Of a stretch of DNA of 64,000 nucleotides, positions 22,408 through 32,186 are shown one piece after another. Origin of the DNA: Neonectria sp. B-13 (lineage: Eukaryota > Ascomycota > Sordariomycetes > Hypocreales > Nectriaceae); contig NOKP01000020.1 in assembly GCA_002682825.1 (NCBI GenBank), positions 992,001 to 1,056,000 on the forward strand, in the 5' to 3' direction. Numbering within the stretch: the stretch's first letter is position 1; the number at the start of each line of letters is the position of its first letter. The notes below the pieces were generated by a model, which saw nothing but the letters and a program-made list of their open reading frames with translations, was not told the DNA's origin and did not search any database. The position numbers and the translations under genes were made by a program.

Positions 22408-23860
22408 ATGGCGGGCCGAGGCATGCCTTCGAGTCCTGCTCCCTCGTCCCGCGGCGACGACTATGGCGAGGAATGGGCCCACGACCTTCGGGTCAAGTTC
22501 GAAGGTCTGCTACGCGACAAGCGCATGACTGACCTGCGAATGGCATCTCGCCACGGCTCTCCAAGCCTGAGGGAACGATCCTCCAGCTCAAATTTGCGTG
22601 CTCCTGCGTCTCCCGGTTGCAACAGCCGACCCTCAACATCACAAGGTCCCGCTCTGCCCTCCTACTCCGCCCTCCGCAACCTCCCCAAGATTCCCACCGC
22701 ACCCGATCTTGCGGACCGTGACTCCCAAAAATTCCGGAATCTCCTCATCAGCCTTTCCTTAACTCCGACCAAGTACGAAAATCCCGGTTTATTAGACGAG
22801 GCCCTGCAAACCATCCCTCTAGATCGCATCTATGGTGAGGCCGAGGAGGAGACTCAAATCTTCCGGGCCCAAGCTGAGAGCATGGGTGGTGGACAACGAC
22901 CAGAATGGGGTTACCAGGACTGTGTCATTCGAGCATTACTAAGGTATGTCGAACCGTATTGGCATTCCCGTGGGCGCACAGGCTAACATGATATTTAGAT
23001 GGTTCAAGCGCTCATTCTTCACCTGGGTTAACAACCCACCCTGCCCCGTCTGCCTGTCTCCCACCATTGCCCAAGGCATGACCGCCCCGTCACCCGAGGA
23101 GAGCGCTTGTGGCGCCCTTCGAGTTGAACTTTACCGATGTTCTGTTCAGACCTGTGGCGCTTACGAGCGATTTCCTCGATATGGTGATGTTTGGAGGTTA
23201 CTGCAAACCCGAAGAGGCAGAGTCGGCGAATGGGCCAACTGCTTCAGCATGCTTTGCCGAGCCGTTGGTGGACGGGTAAGGTGGATTTGGAACTCTGAAG
23301 ACCACGTATGGACCGAAGTCTACTCGGATCACCAGAAGCGATGGGTTCACGTGGATGCCTGCGAGGAGTCCTGGGACAACCCTCGACTCTATTCGGATGG
23401 CTGGGGCAAGAAGATGTCCTACTGCATCGCCTTCTCCATCGACGGCGCGACGGATGTGACACGACGATACGTGCGCAAGAACGAATCGGCCAACGAGCGT
23501 AACCGATGTCCTGAGGAAGTCCTCCTTTACATCATGCAGGAGATCAAGAACATTCGCCGATCCAACATGAACAAGGACGAACGATTCCGGCTTGAAAAGG
23601 AGGACAGCCGAGAGGACCAAGAGCTTCGGGGGTATGTCGTAGCTTCCATTGCCCAGGCAGTTACCTCCCTGGTTCCTGGCGGCTCCAGCTCTTCAACAAG
23701 CGCCACCCGACCCTCCGCGGCGTCTAGTCACGATACCAAGCTGCCTGCTGAGCAGCCTGGTCGACAGACTGGATCTGCGGAGTGGGTGGCCGCTCAGCAG
23801 CAGACCGAGGCCCGGCGGTTCCAACCCCGTGATCCCTCTCATCGACGACCTCTCCCTTAA
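22408..23860 (+). CDS. PNG1: PNG1 peptide:N-glycanase homolog lacking the catalytic Cys
   Basis: Cytosolic transglutaminase-fold protein homologous to peptide:N-glycanase, which removes N-glycans from misfolded ER proteins during ERAD. Exons 22408-22943 and 22999-23860 (55-bp intron, donor GTATGT) give 465 residues. A disordered Ser/Pro-rich N-terminus is followed by the core: zinc-site pairs C194/C197 and C226/C231, the segment [13 protein letters not shown] (251-263), [27 protein letters not shown], and [25 protein letters not shown]. In active enzymes the first segment is GRCGEW and its cysteine attacks the glycan; here residue 254 is Val, while His281 and Asp298 of the triad remain. The Neurospora ortholog is known to be enzymatically inactive yet needed for polar growth, so a structural role is likely. 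The C-terminal tail is low complexity. Confidence 0.92.
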
Positions 23861-24771
23861 AGTATGAGCGATGTCATACTCTGTATATCCTCATCCTACC
23901 CAACGACCATTTGGACTACATGTCCTCGCATATGGACGTCCTACGGGTAATGAACAAAACGTGCTCAGTCACGAAATCTGATGACCTCGACGAAAGTACC
24001 ATGGGGGCAACTACTATGATATCATTATACCATTGATACTCTCGCTTCGACGACTCACGACAGCCACACCTCGATTTCCTTACCTGTCACATACATGCAA
24101 CATTCTCAGCAGCCACCGCATAGACTCGGCGTTTGACCGCTTTACATCCGTTGTCTGTTAAGGGCGCGGCCTGTATCTACTACATACACTCTTCGATTTT
24201 GTTTTCTTTTGTTACTTGACATATAGGGGGCGCATCAGGGCGGAGGGAACGGGGTCATATGTGTGAATATGTACCTTTGGTGGGCGGGGAAGGGGGAAAC
24301 TCCCACGCTCCGGGGCGTTTGATTGGGTTTCTTTAGGCTACTATGCGGAATGAGTCCAAGCAAGGGACGTTTAAAAGAGATGGATTAGGTGGAAGACTAG
24401 GAATGAAATTCCAAGCGCATGATCCAAAGCTTCTGTTGCACGGTTTCCCTTCTGTGATGTCATGAAGAGGCTGAGTCTACGTTTCCTGCATCGCCACATT
24501 ACGAACTGCTAGATAGGTTGGGTTTATGACCCACATCGATGAATCTCATCGTCTCTGTCTTATGTAGATCTAATCATACTAAACACCTCTTGTCACTAGT
24601 TTTCGTCAAGTATTCTGACGTCAGGTGTACCTGAGGGGTAGTACACGTGACTTCGTGCCTGTTACACGTTGTGTTGACGTTGAACCCGACATGAAAGTCA
24701 GTGACAGGATAACTCCCGCGCACCCTTGACGTATTTGGTTTCGCCAAACCATTCAGTTGTCTAATTGAGCT
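23861..24771. other. PNG1 3' region and SWIM-RING promoter
   Basis: 911 bp with no gene. AT content rises and no long frame exists. The first few hundred bases should be the PNG1 3' UTR. Confidence 0.5.
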
Positions 24772-25849
24772 ATGGGCTCGTCAACCACACAGTCGGCCAG
24801 AAGCAGAACCGTGCCCACTCCAGCGGGAAACCCCAGAACCCCGCTGAGAGCGCCGGCATCTAAAGCGGGCCAAACGCCGGACCACCCCATTGACCTGACA
24901 GGCGACTCCCCATCAACGTCAACCCGGAAGAGGAAAGCTGGCGGGGATGTGAATAGTCTGACAGGCTCTGCGAAGAAGTTCAAGACCGAGAAGGCCCCGT
25001 TGAAGCCGGAGAAGCGGCTGCGCCGGTTTCGCGACCATGCGCCTGAGCCGTTTCATAAAGTGTACGAACGGGCGCTGAGCCAGCGCTTCTACGTCCTCAA
25101 CCGGACGAGGTGCGGATCTGAAGAGTGTCCCGAGGAGACGGTGGAGATGACCGGGTCGACGGGCAACATCTACACGGTTCAGATTGCGCAGCAGCCGCGG
25201 TGCAATTGTCCTCATGCCCTCCAGGGGAATCAGTGCAAACATGTCATCTACGTACATACACGTGCCCCTTACACACATTGAGTCTTGCTGATGTGTAAGT
25301 TGTAGGTGCTCAAACGGGTGCTCAACGCCCCAATCGAGATGGTCTACCAACTCGCCCTCCTCAGCTCCGAGCTGCGCGACATCTTCGCCGCCGCGCCGCC
25401 CATCTCTTCCCCCCAGCAGACAGAGTCGGGCAAGCGCAAGCCGATCGAGGGCGACTGCCCGATCTGCTACTGCGAGCTCGACGAGGGCTCCGAGGTCGTG
25501 GTCTGGTGCCGCGCAGCGTGCGGCCAGAACATCCACGACCACTGCTTCAAGATGTGGGCGCGCACCAAGCAGGGCGACGTCACCTGTCCGCTGTGCCGCA
25601 GCGTGTGGCGGGGCGACGAGGGCTCTCTCAGCAAAGTGCGCAGGGAGGAAGGGCACATGGAGGAGGGGTATGTCAATGTGGCAGATCAGGTTGGCGTCAG
25701 CCGTGTAAGAGGTACGTGCAGAAATCGTGCCGAGTGTTCAACTTGGGAACTAAATGACATTTTTAGATGTATCGAGCTATGGTTGGGGATCTATGTGGAA
25801 TGACGAAGGTTGGGCTGGTCGGCCATATGGACGGCGTCGGCGATGGTGA
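24772..25849 (+). CDS. SWIM plus RING zinc-finger protein (putative E3 ligase)
   Basis: Probable ubiquitin ligase of the MEX/ZSWIM2-like type. Three exons, 24772-25251, 25306-25711 and 25767-25849 (introns 54 and 55 bp), give 322 residues. The N-terminal 90 residues are disordered with basic nuclear-signal-like runs (TRKRKAGG, KKFKTEK). The SWIM finger is C144-x-C146-x8-C155-x-H157, split by intron 1 just after its last ligand. The RING follows at 211-257: CPIC, then WCRAACGQNIHDHCFKMW, then CPLC, matching the spacing of MEKK1/MEX RINGs (C...C..NIH..C...W...CP.C). The last exon is a short tail ending GRPYGRRRRW. A SWIM next to this RING type is typical of ligases that act on themselves or on signalling proteins. 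The substrate is unknown. Confidence 0.85.
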
Positions 25850-26360
25850 AATACTCCAGCAAAGGAAATATCCCGGAATAGCCGTCTCAGTGATAGACCG
25901 CTGAACAACCGATGCTAGTTCCAATGACGGAGTCTGGCTGATCGCCCTACCCTCTTTTCCCTATTGTGCCACTGCCGGAGGTACCTACCGTGCCTTGAAG
26001 CTTGACGTTTATATATCGGAGTCTTGATATCATCACTGGCGTTCTCATGAACTGCTACCCTGGACCCTGATTTGGGTGAAGAAATACTGACGATCAAAGC
26101 AAAATAGAGGCATGGAATGGCTCCCAGATGGCTTGGGGGACTGATTACCTCCGGTAGTTAGAAAGCGCATCAGGGTAGTATGGTGAGGTTGAGCCAACGA
26201 TCTCGTCGATACTCAAACTTCTGCTTAATGTATAAAGCAGGAAAAAAAGAAAAAAAAAGCACACGTTAAACAGTTCCTTCAAACGCTTATCCTCACCAAA
26301 AGAAAAAAACAGCCTAAAGTGACAAGAAGCAAGGAGCACGAACATGGCATTTAAAAACTA

Positions 26361-26380
26361 GAACTCCGCAGGCGGAGTTC
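26361..26380. promoter_or_regulatory. Inverted repeat with CCG-N4-CGG core
   Basis: Nine-base perfect arms (GAACTCCGC / GCGGAGTTC) around two bases. The centre contains CCG-CAGG-CGG, the everted CGG-triplet layout bound by many fungal Zn2Cys6 regulators. It lies about 235 bp upstream of the MDR start. Function is inferred. Confidence 0.5.
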
Positions 26381-26429
26381 GAAGGCACCAGGAGATGACG
26401 AAACCGACGAGGTGGTGGCCGGCGCGGCG

Positions 26430-26479
26430 TTCGGCGGGTTCGGTGGGTCCACTCCGAGGGCTCCACCGAAACCGCCGAA
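26430..26479. repeat. 17-bp imperfect inverted repeat in MDR promoter
   Basis: Arms 26430-26446 and 26463-26479 match at 16 of 17 positions with a 16-base loop, each arm containing the two-step TTCGGCGG/TTCGGTGG pattern. It could extrude a hairpin or act as a double site for a dimeric factor. It lies 134-183 bp before the start codon. Confidence 0.65.
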
Positions 26480-26612
26480 ATCACACACTCCGCCGCCGGA
26501 TGCGTCTCTGAAAACATAAAAGACACCTTGTTCCTGTGGTTTACGATCCAGCAGATCAAATCCAGTCACAAACGCACCACAGGCACTCGGAAGCACAGGA
26601 CGAACCAAAGAA

Positions 26613-27782
26613 ATGACGGATATCCCAGCGACAATGCGGTCTCTGATCGCGCCGAAGAAGTGCTCTCCGGCTGGATACGACGTTGTGGACATGCCGACGC
26701 CGACAATTACGATGCCGAACGAGGTGTTACTACGAATGCGTGCGGCGGCGATCAGTTCAGGTGACACGCAGTTTGCTAGTGGCACGATGGGCATCATAGG
26801 GAAGAAAGAGTAAGAAGCCCTCCCCCCTTCGCTTCCCTTTGTCTCAGAGCTAACGACATGTTACGCCGACAGCTTCCCCGTCAAGATCGGCATGGAAGGT
26901 GCTGGCATAGTGGCCGCCATCGGATCTGGCGTCAAGAACCTCAAGGTCGGCGATGAAGTCTACGGCTTCAACATGGACAAGCCGATGGTACACATGCCGC
27001 AGGCAGGTTTCGTGTCCCAGTACGCCATTGCGGAGGAGCGGTTCCTAATACACAAGCCGGCGCACCTGTCGTTCGAAGAAGCAGCATCGCTCCCGGGCCT
27101 CGCAATCACGGTGCTGCAGACGATCCGGCGCGGGCTGCAGCTCCGGGGCGAAGAGACCCTCGAGGGCCGGACGGTGTACATCCCCGGGGCGCTCAGCGGG
27201 TCGGGATCGCTGGCGGTGCAGGTGGCGCGGAATGTCTTTGGCGCGAGCAAGATCATCTCGACCGCGTCGACGGCAAAAATGCCGCTCGTGGAGCAGTACC
27301 TGCCGGGCATTGTCGACCAGCTGGTCGACTACCAGAAGGAGGACGTACGCGCCGTGGTGGGCAAGGGAACGGTGGACTTTGCGCTGAATACGCAGTGGGC
27401 GACATTCAACGAGAGCCTGGCCCTGCTGAAGCCGGAAAGCGGCACACTGGTGAGCATCTCGAGCGTCCCTACCAAGGAGTTGCTCGGGAGCCTACTTGGA
27501 GACCGCATGACGGTGTGGCTGGGCTGGCTGATGGACGTAGCGCAGCTGTGGTACTGGTGGAAGCTTCGCGGCACGGCGATCAAGTACGAGTTCGTGTCGG
27601 GAAGCCCCAACATCCGCGAGGACATGGAGGCGACGGGCGAGATCATTGCGCGCGGGAAGATCAAGGCGGTGATGACGGTGGTGGAGCTGGAGGATGTGGA
27701 CGAGGTGCGCCGGGCGTGCGAGCGGACAGCGAGGGGGAAGGGAGGGTTGGGCAAGTTGGTGATTCGGATTGCGAAGGAGTAG
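26613..27782 (+). CDS. Medium-chain reductase/quinone oxidoreductase-like protein
   Basis: NAD(P)H-dependent oxidoreductase of the MDR superfamily. Exons 26613-26809 and 26873-27782 (63-bp intron, donor GTAAGA) give 368 residues. The N-terminal GroES-like fold includes the family signature GMEGAGIVAAIGSGVKNLKVGDEVYG; the nucleotide-binding fold follows at about 185-215 (VYIPGALSGSGSLAVQVARNVFGASKII). The glycine pattern is looser than the classic AxGxxG. No zinc-ligand cysteine pattern is present, so it should belong to the zinc-free quinone/enoyl reductase branch. A hydrophobic aromatic stretch (VWLGWLMDVAQLWYWWK) sits between the domains and may touch membrane or a bulky substrate. The substrate is unknown. 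The second exon is markedly GC-rich. The promoter carries two inverted repeats. Confidence 0.82.
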
Positions 27783-28217
27783 TTGTGAGGTGTGTTTGAA
27801 TTGTGTAATAATCAGTAGTCCTAGTATAAGGGATGTTTCCTCGGTTGCGATATATACTCTTTAGAATACCGCACCTGTCATGTAAGTTACCGTGGATGTA
27901 AGTGGGTGGTGTTGTTGAAGATCCACCGCACCAATGGCGACATAGGTGCGAGTGGAGTCAGCACGTCGCGTAAACCTCTTTACGCGCTGAGAGGCCCCTG
28001 TAAGATGGATGCTGCCCACAGCAACGCGTGGAGGGCGCGGTCTCCTGGTCTCCCATATAGCCGGCCAGCCTGTCTCTCGCTTACCACCTCAGTCCACCTT
28101 CAGTCTCTCCTCAATCTTCAATCTCAATCTCCAAGACAACAAGACATCAAAAAACACTCGCAACCATCAACACCAATATCGCTGCCACCATCACTTCACC
28201 TTCTCCCGACAGTCAAA
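27783..28217. other. Gap before the four-CxxC gene
   Basis: 435 bp; MDR 3' end, then the leader of the next gene. The last 200 bp have no plus-strand ATG and are C/T- and CAA-rich; CATATAG at 28054 is a weak TATA candidate. Confidence 0.4.
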
Positions 28218-28892
28218 ATGGTTCTCAAGCGAAAGCGCTCCGTCTCCGAGCTCCTCTCCTCACCATCATCCTCCGTCTCGTCCTTCAACTCGCCTCCGCA
28301 CAACACAGCCGCCCTCAACAACCCCTTTGCTACCATAGACATGACGCCCATCCACCTCCACAGCCGCACCCTCAAACGCTTCCGTAACTCCCGGCCGTCA
28401 GAGAACGAGGTCCACCGTAAGTTATACCAACGACGCCCTACTCGAGCAATCACTCACTCTTACCCAACAGAAAGAACCCTCAACATGCTGTACTCGGCCC
28501 AACACCTGTCCCAGCAGGACTCCGATAACATGCCTACTCCTGAGCAGCACCAGGAAACCGCCCAGCCCGAAACCAATCAGCAGTCACTCCACCGCTTCTG
28601 GAACATATCCTCAACACCCGCTTCCTCGGTATCGAAACAGCTCGTGGAACAGCCCACCATGGGCCCCTCGACCTGTAACGACTGCGGTGCTGGTATTGCC
28701 GACAGCAATTACGACGAGATGAATATCGACGGCTGTGGCGGCGAAGATCACTCTTGCGGCGCCTGCGGGAAGCACGTCTGCTTCAGCTGCTCAGTGAGCA
28801 ATCTCGGCGAGCAGCGGCGGTGTCTTCACTGCGCTGATCGCAAGGTCTGGGTCGGAGGACTTGGCTGGACGACTGGCGTCTCTATCTGTTAG
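28218..28892 (+). CDS. Small four-CxxC zinc-type protein with PIP-box-like motif
   Basis: I do not recognise the family. Exons 28218-28416 and 28471-28892 (54-bp intron, donor GTAAGT) give 206 residues; the intron is a multiple of three without stops, so retention would add 18 in-frame residues. The N-terminus is Ser-rich and basic (MVLKRKRS, LKRFRNSRP), likely nuclear. A segment at 28578-28601 reads QQSLHRFW, which fits the PCNA-binding PIP consensus Q-x-x-(L/I/M)-x-x-aromatic-aromatic. The C-terminal third has four CxxC pairs (CNDC, CGAC, CFSC, CLHC), enough for two zinc sites, ending with VWVGGLGW. A role at the replication fork or in cell-cycle control is inference only. The start follows the ATG-poor leader and opens with a basic segment; an in-frame extension upstream is open but shows no coding features. 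Confidence 0.7.
   Translation: MVLKRKRSVSELLSSPSSSVSSFNSPPHNTAALNNPFATIDMTPIHLHSRTLKRFRNSRPSENEVHRKLYQRRPTRAITHSYPTERTLNMLYSAQHLSQQDSDNMPTPEQHQETAQPETNQQSLHRFWNISSTPASSVSKQLVEQPTMGPSTCNDCGAGIADSNYDEMNIDGCGGEDHSCGACGKHVCFSCSVSNLGEQRRCLHCADRKVWVGGLGWTTGVSIC
28578..28601 (+). other. PIP-box-like segment in the four-CxxC gene
   Basis: Codes for QQSLHRFW: Q at 1, L at 4, F and W at 7 and 8, the canonical PCNA-interacting pattern. Seen in sequence; binding not shown. Confidence 0.5.
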
Positions 28893-29264
28893 ACCTGGCG
28901 AAGAAAGACCAGAGGAGTTGATTTTGGATGTCTTGCTTGGGTTTGGGATAGGAGTTTTGGTTACATGGCATTGGGATGTGTCGAGCGAAGATATGGGATA
29001 CCAATTGGGGGCAAGCATGAACTGATTTAGCATTTGCTGGTAGTTTAGGGGACATTCAATAAGTGCCCAAGCTATAGCACACCTGATGTCACTTCATATT
29101 CTGTAATTCTTGATGTGAACTGGCCAATATGACGCAAAAGTTCCCTGAAGATGAATTACAACTGGGCTCAACCAACTCGCTTTTCGGACGTTCATTAAAA
29201 GTAGTATGTGAACCATTACAAATAATATCTCTACTCTAACACTCGCAATTGTCGTACGACAATC
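28893..29264. other. Convergent 3' gap
   Basis: 372 bp between two convergent stops; AT-rich, no gene, presumably both 3' UTRs. Confidence 0.5.
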
Positions 29265-30176
29265 CTAACCACGACGGCGGGTGGTAGGGCTCTTCTTGGG
29301 GGTGGAAGTCGAGCCAGACACGGACTTGGCCTCGACGGGAACCTTGCGCTTGCCCTTGGCCTTCTCCGAGGGCGCGTTCCAGTAGAAAACCATCTGGATG
29401 GCCAGGATAGCGTTGAGGACGAAGCCGGAGATGAAGCCGTAGAGGATCAGCTTGTCGTCGACTTCCTGGAGGGTAGTGAAGATGCGTGACAGGGAACCGG
29501 CAAGGTAGTTGAAGACCTGGGTGTTAATGTTAGCTTCGAACAATGAGACTACTTTGGGAGATGCCCGAGAAGAACTTACGGCAAAGGCGCTGAGCTGGCC
29601 GGTGCCGCCCTGCTGGAAGATGGCGAGGATCTGGGGAACCTTGCTTGCGACACCCAAGACGCCAGCGCCAGCCTGGAGGTAGCTCAGGGTCTGCATATCA
29701 ACAATGTTCTCGGCGAAGAGAGCAGCGAAGGCGCCGGCAAGCGCAGCGACGAAGACGGCAGCAAGGCCCGCACGACCGCTGAAGTTGAGGACGAGGACGG
29801 AGATGACGACGTTCTGGCCGACGATCAAGGCGGTCTCGCCGAAGGTGCTGAAGGGGAAGCCATTGCGGATGTTGTAGGCGAGGGAGATGATGTAGGCGGT
29901 GGTCTCGAGGAGGTAGGAGAGGAAAGACACGCCATCGGCGGAGCGGGAGTTGAGCAGCTTGAGGATCTGAGGCACCTTGACGATGGAGGAGGCGGCGATG
30001 ATGCCGATGCCGAGGCCCTTGGAGACGGCGAGCTTGATGCAGTCGGCGTCCTCGAGGTTGACGTCGAGAAGCAACGACGAGTAGCACGTCTCGCCGACGA
30101 TGGAGACGCCGAGGTCGCGGATCGGCGCGGGGAGGTTGTGCGTGATGGGCTGGATAGCGGAGCGGAGAGCGTCCAT
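29265..30176 (-). CDS. MPDU1-like PQ-loop membrane protein
   Basis: Homolog of mannose-P-dolichol utilisation defect 1 protein, an ER membrane protein needed for use of dolichol-P-mannose and dolichol-P-glucose in N-glycan and GPI assembly in animals. Exons 30176-29580 and 29516-29265 (63-bp intron, donor GTAAGT) give 282 residues. Two PQ-loop motifs are visible, KVPQILKLL at about residue 67 and KVPQILAIF in the second half, among about seven hydrophobic segments. The C-terminus is a basic Ser/Thr-rich tail (KGKRKVPVEAK ... KKSPTTRRRG). The intron is a multiple of three with no stop, so a retained form would stay in frame with 21 extra residues. The start at 30176 is the first ATG after a 368-bp sense-ATG-free stretch and gives the family length. 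Confidence 0.88.
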   Translation of the reverse strand: MDALRSAIQPITHNLPAPIRDLGVSIVGETCYSSLLLDVNLEDADCIKLAVSKGLGIGIIAASSIVKVPQILKLLNSRSADGVSFLSYLLETTAYIISLAYNIRNGFPFSTFGETALIVGQNVVISVLVLNFSGRAGLAAVFVAALAGAFAALFAENIVDMQTLSYLQAGAGVLGVASKVPQILAIFQQGGTGQLSAFAVSSSRASPKVVSLFEANINTQVFNYLAGSLSRIFTTLQEVDDKLILYGFISGFVLNAILAIQMVFYWNAPSEKAKGKRKVPVEAKSVSGSTSTPKKSPTTRRRG

Positions 30177-32186
30177 GGTGGGCGGTGGTGGTTTGGTTGG
30201 TGATGAACTAAGACAAGGAGAAGAAGAAGACTGGAGAGCCAAGGTGAAACAGGGCCCAACGGGGTTAGAACACACGAAAGGAAGACAGAGCCGAAGGAGT
30301 GAATGCACAAAGAAACGAAGAAGGTGAATTAAGTGGATGACGGTGGTGTTTGCTCACGAAAGGCCAAGTTCCAATAACGCAGAATGATTTGATGTGTTCC
30401 CCCTTTGGGCTAAGCGCAGCCCGGAAATTTCTCAACTGGCCTGATATCCTTTGTCCTTGTTGTGGGTCGCTGCCATTTCGAACTGCCGGGTCGCCTACCC
30501 TAGACCAACCCACTGGGAAAACGTGACCTGAGAAATGGTCATTTCATCGCCCAACACCGACGGAGCTAGCTTCCTTGTTCATTCATGTCTGGCGGGCTAT
30601 GACATCACCACCACGAATCCCGGTGCGCTGGAGTCTGGAGACATGTCCGGCGGGCTCTGTGGGAGCGCGAAAGAGCAACGGCGGTCGGAAAGTTAAATGC
30701 TCCCGATTGATTACCCATCTCGCAACGTCAACGGGCCGTTCCTCGATTCTCGGCCCCGGTGTTCGCGTGTCCAGCGGCCCCCAGTCGTCCGTTCCGAGGG
30801 GGGGCCCTCCCTCATCAGAGCATGATTGTCGTAACCCGCTGAGTAACAGTCTTGGTGGCTGAGTGAGCGGCCATCCCTCCCACGCTTCGCGTCACACAGC
30901 CTTCAGCTGGGTGGTGAAGGGTTGCAAATCACATCCTAGCGCACTCTCCCGTTCCCCACAATCTGGCTGACAGCGCAAACGTCGGTCAACGGGACAGTAC
31001 GAATACTGTAACAAGGGACAAAACAGTACAGGCGAGAGAGGAGACGTCGAGACGAGAAGCGTCAGTTGGGACACGGCAGAATGATGTACTCGCTCCCTCC
31101 CTACGTGCCCCATCATGACCCTGGCTCGTCCATCATGACTGTGAGTTTGGTAAGGCACCAGTGGGCAAGTTGGCAAGGAAGAGGCATGGATGGATCTGGA
31201 TCACTCTGGCATTTGGGGGTGGGACCTACAGCGATGATGCACGTGTCAGACGACGGGCGGCCGGCAGTGGACCGGGGCCTGCTGGAGAGCAACTGGCAGC
31301 TTGCGCGTGAGACGTGATGTGAGTCGTGAGGCGTCAGTGAGGCGTGAGGCGTGATATCGTAATCGCACGGCACAGCCGCTTGTGCCTTGTTCCATGACAT
31401 TGGATCTGATTCCCTCGCACATCGCACCTCTGTAGCCGATCGCCAGTCATCGGCCAAGCCACGGCAGGTTGCACGAGAAAGAACGGGGAGTTTGGGCCAA
31501 CCCAGGCGGCAGGATTTCTTCTCGAAAGCCATCGCTTGGGCACCACAAAGTCGGGAGCATTGTGGCAACTGGCAAGTCAGCCGACAACCTCCGAGCGATC
31601 ATCGAAAGGGTAACCCTGTGAACAGCCAGCGTCTTTTTCATCCCGATTTCTCAGCGCAAAAAGCACAGGGCATCATCCATCTACGTATCTCCCTGATCCA
31701 TGTCCTTGAGTCTTGCTTGCTTGACCTTACATCGTACATTAGACCCGACCTGACCCACGGGTGCTGCGCAGCGCAGTGAAAGCGCAGCAGAAGTGCAAGC
31801 CTTAGGTTCTTTTTTGCCAAGCTTATCCTGCCTGCCCTTGCCTTGCCTGCCCCCCTGGCTTGCCTTGCCTTTGCCTGGCTGCCGAGTACTGCTGGCCCTG
31901 TCATCAATCAGGTCCCAACTCTTTTCCATCCCGATCTTTCGCGATTTATTACCAACAGCGTCTGCGCCCGGTTTCATTGTCCTCCATTTACCTGCCTCGT
32001 TCTATTCTTCTCTTAAAGCCCATCCCGCATGCGGCCTCGTCGCCGTTCTCTTCCTCCTCCTCGACTCCGCCAACGCCCACTCACTGCCTATCCTTGACCG
32101 CCGATTGCCCTAACTCTTCCCCGCCATCCGCCTGGAGGTGAGGCTGCCAGTCCCGCTGAACGTCATCGTCCTCCTCCGCCGCCGCC
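30177..32186. other. 2-kb divergent intergenic region
   Basis: No gene seen between the MPDU1-like (-) and DUF7514-like (+) starts. There is an ACAGTA-CGAA-TACTGT hairpin at about 30994-31009, a GTGAGGCGT-like short repeat at 31319-31352, and a CCTTGCCTG-type run at about 31825-31885. The first 368 bp lack a sense-strand ATG for the minus gene. Confidence 0.45.
31825..31885. repeat. CCTTGCCTG-like degenerate tandem
   Basis: Several imperfect copies of a 9-10 bp pyrimidine-rich unit in intergenic DNA upstream of the DUF7514-like gene. Confidence 0.45.

Larger units (their letters stand above)
25850..26612. promoter_or_regulatory. Promoter region of the MDR reductase gene
   Basis: No gene. 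It holds A-rich runs near 26240-26310, a short perfect inverted repeat at 26361-26380 and a long imperfect inverted repeat at 26430-26479, listed separately. A minus-strand frame across it (to 26351) overlaps exon 1 of the MDR gene and looks like a shadow. Confidence 0.45.

Noticed and set aside
26351..26797. 148-codon minus frame ending in the inverted repeats upstream of the MDR gene
   Set aside because: Overlaps the coding exon 1 of the MDR gene and its promoter; the Gly/Pro-rich part is the inverted repeat itself.
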